The position numbers were made by a program, and so were the translations under genes. 64,000 nt of DNA, from NCBI GenBank assembly GCA_029263315.1, contig JAJCXR010000049.1, positions 1-64,000 of the forward strand, written 5' to 3'. Shown here piece by piece: positions 48,970 to 56,713 of this stretch. This DNA comes from Acidobacteriota bacterium. Its GTDB lineage: Bacteria; Acidobacteriota; Thermoanaerobaculia; Multivoradales; J023. Under the pieces are notes generated by a model, which was not told where the DNA came from, ran no database searches, and saw only the letters and a program-made list of their open reading frames with translations. Every line of letters starts with the position of its first letter. Position 1 is the stretch's first letter.

Positions 48970-49686
48970 ATGCGCCAATCGAAGCCGAAGTCGGTGGCAG
49001 AGCCGCCAGCGGAGCCCATCGCGCTGATCGCCGACGCCCACCTCGGGGGGCCCGGGGGCGACGGCAAGGCCTTCTGCGACACCCTACGCCAAGTGGCGGA
49101 TCAGGGCTGCCGGCGGCTCATCCTGATGGGCGACATCTTCCACGTCTGGGTGGGCTACCGGAAGTTCGAAACCCCCGAGATCCGCAAGGTGACGCCGGTG
49201 CTGCAGGAGCTCCGCCAACAAGGGATGCGTCTTGACTACATCGAGGGCAACCGCGACTTCTTCCTCGCCCGCAGCCCTTGGCGGCATCTCTTTTCCACCC
49301 TCGGCGACGAAATCCAGCTCACCGCCGGGGGCAAACGTCGGCTGCTGGTGCACGGCGACGGTCTCAATGACCGCGACCGTCAATACCTCTTCTGGCGTTG
49401 GCTGTCCAAGAGCGCCCTGGTGCGCCTCGGTGTCGCCGCCCTCCCCGGCTTCATCGCCCGTCGATTGATGGACTCCACCGAAAGGAGGCTGGCCGGCACT
49501 AATTTCAAACATCGAAGGCACTTGCCGGAGGCGGCGATCCGCCGTTACGCCGAGCGGCGCTTCCTTGAGGGCCACGAGATTCTCTACCTGGGGCATTTCC
49601 ATGAGCCCCACCGGTGGCAGGTGGAGGGCGGTGAAGTGCGATTATTGGATGCTTGGTTCAATAGCGGGCATGTGGAGTGGGTGTGA
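48970..49686 (+). CDS. lpxH: LpxH-like UDP-2,3-diacylglucosamine diphosphatase
   Basis: 238 residues, close to the usual 240 of LpxH. It is a calcineurin-like metallophosphoesterase: Asp22-x-His24 (DAHLGG), Gly-Asp55 (GDIFHVW), Asn94 within EGNRDFF, His128 (HGDG), and His209-x-His211 (GHFHEPH) supply the two-metal site. GNRD instead of the general GNHD, plus the FHVW and FF context, point to the LpxH branch, which cleaves UDP-2,3-diacylglucosamine to lipid X in lipid A synthesis. A general phosphoesterase of the same superfamily remains possible. The start has only a weak ribosome site (GAG), and the gene follows mrp by 16 bases, so coupling with mrp is likely. Confidence 0.75.
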   Translation: MRQSKPKSVAEPPAEPIALIADAHLGGPGGDGKAFCDTLRQVADQGCRRLILMGDIFHVWVGYRKFETPEIRKVTPVLQELRQQGMRLDYIEGNRDFFLARSPWRHLFSTLGDEIQLTAGGKRRLLVHGDGLNDRDRQYLFWRWLSKSALVRLGVAALPGFIARRLMDSTERRLAGTNFKHRRHLPEAAIRRYAERRFLEGHEILYLGHFHEPHRWQVEGGEVRLLDAWFNSGHVEWV

Positions 49687-49689
49687 GCG

Positions 49690-49913
49690 CTAATCGGAAC
49701 TTTCCAGCTCCCGCAGCAACAACTCAGTCGCCGTTCTAAGGCCAGGCAGGGAAACCAAGGGCTGGGATTTGGACCAACATCGACGAGGAAATCCACGTCG
49801 CTCGTTGGGCGAGCCTCTCCACGTGCCACCGATCCAAAGACTCGCACCTTGGTCGCACCGTGCCGTTGAGCCAGCGCTAGAACTTCACGACGTTTACCTT
49901 CAATTGGATTCAT
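49690..49913 (-). pseudogene. Broken MNT-type nucleotidyltransferase
   Basis: From ATG 49913 the frame reads MNPIEGKRREVLALAQRHG, then VRVFGSVARGEARPTSDVDF. That is the complete GSxxRG...DxD active-site start of a minimal nucleotidyltransferase, the kind that pairs with a HEPN toxin as an antitoxin. After LVDVGPNPSPWFP the frame turns into a Cys/Ser/His-rich non-protein tail. In a neighbouring frame the next 20 codons read VSLPGLRTATELLLRELE and end at a stop at 49690. The usual mid and C-terminal part is missing, so a deletion or frameshift has probably destroyed the gene. No HEPN partner gene lies next to it. It ends four bases from the convergent lpxH-like gene. Confidence 0.65.
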
Positions 49914-49986
49914 TGGCTTCTCCTCAATTCGTCCAGCAGACTTGAACCGCTGGCCTCGAGGATCAGATTTCAGCCCAAGCCGGACC

Positions 49987-50193
49987 TCAGCGTCGCCCCA
50001 AGACGACCAACGGCGACTCCTTGGATTTGCCGTTGCCTTGCGTCGGGCGCCGTGCACAAGCGGCGGCACCGGAGGCGCAGGAGCCACAGGCCGGGCCGTT
50101 GCCGGCGGAGGTCCAGAAGGGCCGCAGGAGCACCCAGAGGGCCCCACCGGCCGCCGCCGTGACCATCCAAAATTGCGGGTCGGTCCAGGGCAT
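49987..50193 (-). CDS. FeoB-associated Cys-rich small membrane protein
   Basis: 68 residues. Its ATG shares one base with the stop of feoB (TGATG), so it is translated by termination-reinitiation. The protein has a single N-terminal membrane helix (FWMVTAAAGGALWVLLRPFW), then a short Cys cluster (PACGSCASGAAACA) and a basic tail. This is the pattern of the small Cys-rich proteins commonly encoded after feoB, which are thought to assist iron(II) transport, perhaps in a role similar to FeoC. No DNA-binding helix-turn-helix is seen. Confidence 0.8.
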   Translation of the reverse strand: MPWTDPQFWMVTAAAGGALWVLLRPFWTSAGNGPACGSCASGAAACARRPTQGNGKSKESPLVVLGRR

Positions 50194-52202
50194 CAGCTCA
50201 CCCCCATGGCGTGCAAGCCGTGAAAAGTGATGAAGGCAGCCAGCCAAGCCAGGCCCGACATCCAGAACAGCTGGAGGGCGGCCCAGCGCATCCCCCCCGC
50301 TTCCTTGCGGGTCAAGGCGAGGGTCGGCAGGCATTGCATGGCGAGGACGAAGAAGACCATCAAGCTGGCGGCGGTGGCCGGGCTGAGCAATGGCGAGCCG
50401 TCGTCCCGCTTGGCCGTCCGCACCCGGTCGATCACCCCTTGCTCGTCGTCCGCCAAGTCGGCGTCCCCCGCCAACAATACCGCCATGGTGGAAACGAAGA
50501 CCTCCCGCGCCAAGAAGCTGGTGAGCACGCCGACGGTGAGCTGCCAGTCATAGCCCAACGGCGCAAAGATTGGTTGCGCCAGACGTCCCATGCGACCGGC
50601 GTAACTGTTGGCCTGGTCGCTCTTGTTTTCCAAGAACCGGGCCTGGGTGATGAGCTCAGAGGCGGCGTCGGCTTGGCTGGTGTCCATGGCCGCCGCCCGC
50701 TGACGCAGGGCCTGGGCTTGCGGCGGCGGATCCGCCTTGGGGTAGGCCGACAACCACCACATGACGATGCAAATCGCCACGATCATGGTGCCCGCCTTCT
50801 CCAGAAAGGCGCGTCCTTGGTGAATCGCCGTCAGCAAGGCGGTGCGCAGCGACGGCGTCTTGTAGGACGGTAGCTCCAAGACCATGGGCCGTGAACGGCC
50901 CGGCAACAGCGTCCGCCGAAACAGCCAAGCCGAAAACAGCGCCGCCAGGGCGCCGAGCAGGTAGCACCCGGCAAAGGCCAACCCAGCTTTCAGGGCATCG
51001 TCGAAAAGCAGACCGGTCAACAGCACATAGACCGGCAGCCGAGCCGAGCAGCTCATGAAGGGTGCCACCAGGATGGAGGCCAAGCGGTCTTGCCGGTCGG
51101 GGATCAAGCGGGTCGAGAGGATGCCCGGCAAGGCGCAGGCATGGCTCGACAACAGCGGCACAAAGGCATGCCCCGGCAGGCCGAAGCGGCACAGCACACG
51201 GTCCATGACGAAGGCGGCGCGGGCCAGGTAGCCCGTGTCCTCCAGCAGGCTGATGAGAAAGAACAGCAGACAGATCTGCGGCAGGAAGACCACCGTGCCG
51301 GCCACACCGGCCACCACGCCGTCCACCAACAGATCACGTACCGCCCCTGGCGCCATGTGGGCCTGAATCCAGCCACCAAAACCTTCGAAGATGGTTTCGA
51401 TGAGATCCATCGGCACGTTGGCCAAGCTGAAGACGGTCCAGAAGAGGCCCCCCATGATCAGGACAAACATCGCCAAGCCGACCCAAGGGTGGGTAAAGGC
51501 TTGATCCAGACGCTCGGTCAGGTGATCGCCTCCGCTCCCCAGAGCTTTTGGACCCCCCAGGCTGTCGGCCAGGATCTGATCCGCCCAGTCCTCGATGTCG
51601 TCGACCGGGGGCGCCGTCACCGAAGGGACGGCGGGATGCCGCAACATCTCCGCCACCTTCGCCTGCAAGCGGTCGATGCCGTCGCCCCGCCGGGCCGCGA
51701 TGGGCACCACCGGGCAGCCGAGACGCTGGGACAGGCCCTCGACATCCACCGTCAGCCCGCGGCGTTGCGCCAAGTCCACCATGTTGAGGGCCACCACCGT
51801 CGGCAGGCCGTAGCTCAGCAGCTCCCCCACCAGGCACAGGGTGCGCGACAGGTTGGTGGCGTCGATCACCACCAGCGCCCCCAGCGGTGGCTGGCCCATA
51901 TCGTCCCCGCCCAGCACGCGGCGGCAGACCTCCGCCTCCGGTAGATCCAGGGCAAGTCGATAAGTACCTGGCAAATCCACCAGCTCGATGGCGGCAGCGT
52001 CCAGGGACCAACGGCCGATGCGCGCATCCGTCGTGGTACCGGGAAAATTGGCCGTGCGCGCCCGCAGGCCGCACAGACGATTGAAGAGGGTCGTCTTACC
52101 GGTGTTGGGATTGCCCAGCAGGGCGACACGGGGCCGCGGCGCCAGCATCGAAGGCGGCGGCGAGGTCACCGCGCCGGCAGGCGCCGGCTGCGTCGCTGTC
52201 AT
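50193..52202 (-). CDS. feoB: Ferrous iron transporter B
   Basis: 669 residues from ATG 52202. That start overlaps the feoA stop (ATGA); the open frame upstream is the feoA region read in another frame. It moves Fe2+ across the inner membrane. The N-terminal G domain has G1 GNPNTGKTT (30-38), the G2 region with FPGTTTDA, G3 DLPGT (76-80) and G4 NMVDL. A helical spacer is followed by about eight to ten membrane helices with the two gate-type regions. Conserved Cys positions include HACALPGIL and MSCSARLPVYVLL, as in typical FeoB. It is somewhat shorter than the E. coli protein (about 770), mostly in the C-terminal part. Middle gene of a three-gene overlapping operon. Confidence 0.95.
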   Translation of the reverse strand: MTATQPAPAGAVTSPPPSMLAPRPRVALLGNPNTGKTTLFNRLCGLRARTANFPGTTTDARIGRWSLDAAAIELVDLPGTYRLALDLPEAEVCRRVLGGDDMGQPPLGALVVIDATNLSRTLCLVGELLSYGLPTVVALNMVDLAQRRGLTVDVEGLSQRLGCPVVPIAARRGDGIDRLQAKVAEMLRHPAVPSVTAPPVDDIEDWADQILADSLGGPKALGSGGDHLTERLDQAFTHPWVGLAMFVLIMGGLFWTVFSLANVPMDLIETIFEGFGGWIQAHMAPGAVRDLLVDGVVAGVAGTVVFLPQICLLFFLISLLEDTGYLARAAFVMDRVLCRFGLPGHAFVPLLSSHACALPGILSTRLIPDRQDRLASILVAPFMSCSARLPVYVLLTGLLFDDALKAGLAFAGCYLLGALAALFSAWLFRRTLLPGRSRPMVLELPSYKTPSLRTALLTAIHQGRAFLEKAGTMIVAICIVMWWLSAYPKADPPPQAQALRQRAAAMDTSQADAASELITQARFLENKSDQANSYAGRMGRLAQPIFAPLGYDWQLTVGVLTSFLAREVFVSTMAVLLAGDADLADDEQGVIDRVRTAKRDDGSPLLSPATAASLMVFFVLAMQCLPTLALTRKEAGGMRWAALQLFWMSGLAWLAAFITFHGLHAMGVS

Positions 52203-52462
52203 ACAGTTTGCACCTCCGGCACCACCCGTAAGCGCCGAGCCACCGCCTCCGCCAGTCCAATGCGGGTGCCCCGCACCTCGACGATGCAAGGATTGCCCGT
52301 CTTGCACAATCGCAGCGGGCTCCGTCCCCCGAGGCCCAAGGCACCCAACAGCGCCCGGTCCGGGCGCTCCAAGTCGCGCAGCTGAACACGGCACAGGTCG
52401 CCGGGATGCAAATCCATCAAGGTCAAAGACGTAGCGGACGCGTCAGCATGTTGGACAGTCAT
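52199..52462 (-). CDS. feoA: Ferrous iron transport protein A
   Basis: 87 residues. I chose ATG 52462 because GGAGG lies nine bases upstream; a GTG eight codons earlier has no site. The SH3-like FeoA domain is clear: LMDLHPGDLCRVQ, a middle that corresponds to the family's LxxLGLxPG turn (LLGALGLGGRSPL), and the closing strands NPCIVEVRGTRIGLAEAVARRL. FeoA is cytoplasmic and needed for FeoB-mediated iron(II) import. Its last bases overlap the feoB start. It is the first gene of the operon, so iron control would act at the region just upstream. Confidence 0.93.
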   Translation of the reverse strand: MTVQHADASATSLTLMDLHPGDLCRVQLRDLERPDRALLGALGLGGRSPLRLCKTGNPCIVEVRGTRIGLAEAVARRLRVVPEVQTV

Positions 52463-52545
52463 GGGATAGAGCCTCCGATCGGCCACGGCGCCGTGGGCAC
52501 CAGGGATGACGGTAGAGCCGGCTCGGGGTGGAGCGACTCGCTATT

Positions 52546-52558
52546 GAGACAAAGTCTC
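52546..52558. promoter_or_regulatory. Possible operator upstream of feoA
   Basis: GAGACAAAGTCTC is a perfect 5-base inverted repeat around AAA, about 84-96 bases upstream of the feoA start. It could be a repressor site in the feo promoter. It does not match the classic Fur 19-mer, so which regulator would bind, if any, is open. Confidence 0.3.
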
Positions 52559-52667
52559 GACAAGCAACTCTAGATTACCATGAAGCGGTCGATGAGGGCG
52601 CGATAGGGTCTGTTTTTCGTGGATTTTTGGGGCCGCCACCGCCCCTCCGGGGCCACAGAAGCTCTTT

Positions 52668-52815
52668 TTCTGGCTGACCCCAACGGGGTGACCCCTATGA
52701 GCCCGGGGTCAGGAGCGTAGCGACGCCACCCCGGGCAAACGCCACCCCGGCGACGACGCCACTCAGGGCAACGACGCCACCCCGGCGACGACGACGCCCA
52801 GGGCAACTACGCTAT
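52668..52815. repeat. Degenerate GC-rich intergenic repeat block
   Basis: A 148-base block between feoA and clpB. The 11-mer CGCCACCCCGG occurs three times (52724, 52740, 52775), interleaved with GACGAC and CAGGGCAAC phrases. Upstream it has a short hairpin (ACCCC-AAC-GGGGT, 52677-52689) and GAGCCCGGGGTCAGGAGCG. The look is that of a dispersed intergenic repeat family that has partly decayed. I cannot see other copies in this window. Confidence 0.55.
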
Positions 52816-52827
52816 CGCCGGAGAGCG

Positions 52828-55452
52828 TTACGCCGACACCGGCTGCTGCGCAAGACCAACCTCCAGGTCCCCATCCTTCAGGCCCACCTCGATCAGCGAT
52901 CCATCGCTCACCTCACCGGCGATCAGGGCGCGACCGATGCGGGTTTCGAGATGGCGCTGCAGGAAGCGCTTGAGGGGACGGGCCCCGTAGACCGGGTCAT
53001 AACCCTGGCGGGCGATGAATTCCTTGGCCGCTTCGCTGAGCTCCAACTTGATGCCCCGCTGCGCCAGCCGTTCGGCCAGGCTCTCGGTCAGCAGGCCGAC
53101 GATCTCTATGATCTCCGACAGCCGCAAGGGCTTGAAGAGCACGATGTCGTCGACCCGGTTGAGGAATTCCGGCCGGAAGTGGCTGCGCAGCTCCCGTTGC
53201 ACGGCGTCGCGGGCCGCCTCGCGGATCTCTCCGTCGTCGGTCACCCCTTCGAGCAGATGGGGCGAGCCGATGTTGGAGGTCATGATGATGACGGTGTTCT
53301 TGAAGTCCACCGTGCGACCTTGGGAATCGGTGACCCGGCCGTCGTCGAGGATTTGCAGCAGCACGTTGAAGACGTCGCGATGGGCTTTTTCGATCTCGTC
53401 GCAAAGGATCACCGAGTAGGGCTTGCGGCGCACCGCTTCGGTGAGCTGGCCACCTTCTTCGAATCCGACGTAGCCCGGGGGCGCACCGATGAGACGCGAC
53501 ACGGTGTGTTTTTCCATGTACTCCGACATGTCGACCCGCACCATGTTGTCTTCGCTGTCGAAGAGAGCTTGCGCCAAGGTCTTGGCCAGCTCCGTCTTGC
53601 CGACACCGGTGGGCCCGAGGAAGATGAACGAGCCGATGGGACGCTGCGGATCCTTGATGCCGGAACGGGCTCGGATCACCGCGTCGGCCACCAAGCCGAC
53701 GGCTTCGTCTTGGCCGATGACCCGGCGATGCAGGATCTCGTCGAGGCGCAGCAACTTGTCACGCTCCCCCTCCACCAGGCGGGTCACCGGGATGCCCGTC
53801 CAGCGGGAGACGATGTCGGCGATTTCGTTCTCGGTCACTTCTTCCCGTAGTAGGCGACCGGTGCTGTCGGCTCGATCCATCGCCCCTTCGGCCTCGGCCA
53901 AGCGCTGCTCCAAGCCGGCCAAAGTGCCATACTTGAGCTCGGCGACTCGGTTGAGATCGTATTCCCGTTCCGCCAGCTCGATCTGCTGACGTACCTGCTC
54001 GATTTCCTCGCGCAACTGACGCACTCCTTCGATGGCGTCCTTCTCCTGCTGCCACTTGGCCTGCATGGCATCGGCCTGTGACCGCAGATCCGCCAACTCC
54101 TTGCGCAACTGGGTACGCCGCTCTTTCGACGCCTTGTCCTTTTCCTTGGCCAAGGCGGCGTCCTCGATTTCCAGCTGCATCACCCGACGGGTTGCTTCGT
54201 CGAGCTCAGCGGGCATCGAATCGATCTCGGTACGGATCATGGCGCAGGCTTCGTCCACCAAATCGATGGCCTTGTCCGGCAAGAAACGGTCGGTGATGTA
54301 GCGGTGCGACAAGGTCGCCGCCGCCACCAGGGCGTTGTCTTGGATGCCGACACCGTGGTGCACCTCGTAGCGTTCCCGTAGACCGCGCAGGATCGACACC
54401 GTGTCCTCCACCGACGGAGCGTCGACGATGATCGGTTGGAAGCGACGCTCCAAGGCGGCATCCTTCTCGATGTACTTGCGGTGCTCGTCCAGGGTGGTGG
54501 CACCGATGCAATGCAGCTCGCCGCGGGCCAACATGGGCTTCAGCAGGTTGCCCGCATCGGTGGCCCCCTCGGACTTGCCGGCGCCGACGATGTTGTGTAC
54601 CTCGTCGATGAAGAGCAGGATGCGCCCATCGGATTCCTTGATCTCCGACAGCACCGCCTTGAGCCGTTCTTCGAACTCACCGCGGTACTTCGCCCCGGCC
54701 AAGAGGGCGCCCAGATCGAGGGAGAATATGGCCCGATCCTTCAACCATCCGGGCACGTCGCCGCGCACGATGCGCTGCGCCAAGCCCTCGACGATGGCCG
54801 TTTTGCCGACGCCGGGCTCGCCGATCAGCACCGGATTGTTCTTGGTCTTGCGGGACAGGATGCGGATCACCCGGCGGATCTCGCTGTCACGGCCGATGAC
54901 CGGATCGAGCTTGCCTTGCCGGGCCTGCTGCACCAAGTCGATACCGTATTTCTCCAACGCTTCGTAGACCGCTTCCGGATTAGAGCTGGTCACCCTCTGG
55001 TTGCCCCGCACTTGCTGCAGGGCAGAGAGAAAACGCTGCCGGTCGATACCGTATTGGTGCAACATCCGACCCGCCAGCGTCGACTTGCCCTCGTCGATCA
55101 GCGGCAGAACGAGGTGCTCCACAGAGACGTACTCGTCTTTCAGCCGCTTGGCCTCGTCCTGCGCCGCCGCCAGGGCCTTCTGCAGGCGCTGGGTGACAAA
55201 CACCTTGCCCGACTCGGCCCCCGGCCCCGACACTTGCGGCCGCTTGCGCAGCTCCGTTTCCAGACCCTTGGCCAGGGCGTCGAGGGGGGCGTCGAGGCGC
55301 TCGATCAGCCGCGCCACCAAACCCTCTCGGTCCTCCACCAGGGCCAGCAACAGATGCTCGGCATCCACTTCTTGGTGGGAAAAGCGCAAGGCTACCGCCT
55401 GCGCCCCATGGATCATCTCCTGGGATTTCTCCGTTAATTTACTCATGTCCAT
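52828..55452 (-). CDS. clpB: ClpB disaggregase
   Basis: 874 residues, the usual ClpB length. A hexameric AAA+ chaperone that pulls proteins out of aggregates with DnaK/DnaJ. The N domain has the Clp repeat (MIHGAQAVALRFSHQEVDAEHLL). The first AAA module has Walker A GEPGVGKT (about 203-210) and FIDEVHNIVGAG. The long ClpB coiled-coil middle domain (about 400-530) contains the KEKDKASKERRTQLRKEL-type heptads, which distinguishes it from ClpA and ClpC. The second AAA module has GPTGVGKTELAKTL (about 607-620). No ClpP-docking loop is seen. ATG 55452 has GAGGTG six bases upstream. It lies 83 bases downstream of a DnaJ-like gene on the same strand, probably one stress operon. I found no CIRCE element upstream. 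Confidence 0.97.
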   Translation of the reverse strand: MDMSKLTEKSQEMIHGAQAVALRFSHQEVDAEHLLLALVEDREGLVARLIERLDAPLDALAKGLETELRKRPQVSGPGAESGKVFVTQRLQKALAAAQDEAKRLKDEYVSVEHLVLPLIDEGKSTLAGRMLHQYGIDRQRFLSALQQVRGNQRVTSSNPEAVYEALEKYGIDLVQQARQGKLDPVIGRDSEIRRVIRILSRKTKNNPVLIGEPGVGKTAIVEGLAQRIVRGDVPGWLKDRAIFSLDLGALLAGAKYRGEFEERLKAVLSEIKESDGRILLFIDEVHNIVGAGKSEGATDAGNLLKPMLARGELHCIGATTLDEHRKYIEKDAALERRFQPIIVDAPSVEDTVSILRGLRERYEVHHGVGIQDNALVAAATLSHRYITDRFLPDKAIDLVDEACAMIRTEIDSMPAELDEATRRVMQLEIEDAALAKEKDKASKERRTQLRKELADLRSQADAMQAKWQQEKDAIEGVRQLREEIEQVRQQIELAEREYDLNRVAELKYGTLAGLEQRLAEAEGAMDRADSTGRLLREEVTENEIADIVSRWTGIPVTRLVEGERDKLLRLDEILHRRVIGQDEAVGLVADAVIRARSGIKDPQRPIGSFIFLGPTGVGKTELAKTLAQALFDSEDNMVRVDMSEYMEKHTVSRLIGAPPGYVGFEEGGQLTEAVRRKPYSVILCDEIEKAHRDVFNVLLQILDDGRVTDSQGRTVDFKNTVIIMTSNIGSPHLLEGVTDDGEIREAARDAVQRELRSHFRPEFLNRVDDIVLFKPLRLSEIIEIVGLLTESLAERLAQRGIKLELSEAAKEFIARQGYDPVYGARPLKRFLQRHLETRIGRALIAGEVSDGSLIEVGLKDGDLEVGLAQQPVSA

Positions 55453-55535
55453 ATTTGCACCTCATTGTATTTGAGTGTGATTTGTTGCCGCAGGCCGCCG
55501 CCTCACCAAACCGCGAAACGGATTCCGGAGCTGGC

Positions 55536-56525
55536 TCAGCGGGCCTTGAATTTCGAAACTTCTGAAAGCTCTTCGAAGAGGCGTCGCTCGTCGTCGCTGA
55601 GGCTCTTCGGGACGACCACCTTGACCTCCGCAAAAAGATCGCCGTCGCCATCCTTCTTGCTGGGAAAACCGCGACCCCGGAGTCTGATCTTGCGTCCCGA
55701 GGAGGTCCCTGCCGGGATACGCACCTTGACGCCATCGTCGAGGGTCTTGACCGTCGCCTCGCAACCCAACGCCGCTTCCCAGGGGGCGACCGGCAGCTCG
55801 GTGTGGAGATCCTTGCCGTCGACTCGGAAGCTGGGATGCGGCTTGAGCTCCACCACCAGGAGCAGATCCCCCGCACCGCCAGCCCCTGGGCCGCCGCGAC
55901 CGGAAAGTCGGATCTTCTGCCCTTCCCTGACCCCGGGCGGAATGCTCACCGAGAAACTCTTGCTTTGACCCGTCATCGGATCGTTGACCGTAATTTCTCG
56001 CTTGCCGCCGCGGGCCGCTTCTTCGAGGCTGAGGGCGATACGGGCCTCGTGGTCTTGTCCCCTCTGGTTCCAGCCGCCGCCGGCCCCGGCGAAGGGATTG
56101 CCCCCGGGGCCACCGCGGGCTTGTCCGCCACCGGAACGTCCCCCTTGCCCTTGATTGAACAGCGCCTCGAAAAAGGAGCTGAAGCCACTGGCACCGCCGG
56201 CACCGCCGGCACCGCCGCCGCTGAAGTTGAAGCCATCGAAGTCGAAGCCATCAAATCCCCCGGCTCCACCACCAGCACCAGCACCGCCGCCGGCTCGGTT
56301 GTAGTTTTTCCACTGGGAACCGAAGCGGTCATAGGTTTGCCGCTTCTCCTTGTCCTTCAGCACCTCGTAAGATTCCGTGATCTCCTTGAAGCGTGCTTCG
56401 GCTTCCGGGCTTGGATTGACGTCCGGATGGTATTTTCTCGCCAGCTTTCGGTAGGCTTTCTGGATCTCCTCAGCGGAAGAGTCCCGTGATACCCCCAACG
56501 TGGCGTAGTAGTCCTTGTATTGCAA
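55536..56525 (-). CDS. CbpA-like DnaJ co-chaperone (class B)
   Basis: 329 residues. The N-terminal J domain has the HPD triad at 33-35 (YRKLARKYHPDVNP), which stimulates DnaK ATPase. A Gly/Phe/Ala-rich linker follows (about 75-160; GAGGGAGGFDGFDFDGFNF style). Two C-terminal substrate-binding beta domains complete it (SLEEAARGGKREITV, then PPGVREGQKIRLSGRGGPG and PAGTSSGRKIRLRGRGFP). The CxxCxGxG zinc-finger repeats of true DnaJ are absent, so it is CbpA-like. The ribosome site GAGGAGGTCGAG lies just upstream of ATG 56525. Its position before clpB suggests they act together in refolding aggregated proteins; dnaK and grpE are not in the window. Confidence 0.92.
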   Translation of the reverse strand: MQYKDYYATLGVSRDSSAEEIQKAYRKLARKYHPDVNPSPEAEARFKEITESYEVLKDKEKRQTYDRFGSQWKNYNRAGGGAGAGGGAGGFDGFDFDGFNFSGGGAGGAGGASGFSSFFEALFNQGQGGRSGGGQARGGPGGNPFAGAGGGWNQRGQDHEARIALSLEEAARGGKREITVNDPMTGQSKSFSVSIPPGVREGQKIRLSGRGGPGAGGAGDLLLVVELKPHPSFRVDGKDLHTELPVAPWEAALGCEATVKTLDDGVKVRIPAGTSSGRKIRLRGRGFPSKKDGDGDLFAEVKVVVPKSLSDDERRLFEELSEVSKFKAR

Positions 56526-56713
56526 ACTCGACCTCCTCTGAGGATACGATGATCTCTGATGATCTCTGGGGCGACTTGTCCGGATGCGCTCGGGAAGAAC
56601 GACCGGTCACTCGGGCTGCGGTTCCTGGCACCGCCAAACTTTAGTGCGTTGCCCTCACATTTTAGAACACAAAACAGGCTGAAAGCATTCCCAAATCTGC
56701 TAATGGAGTCCTC

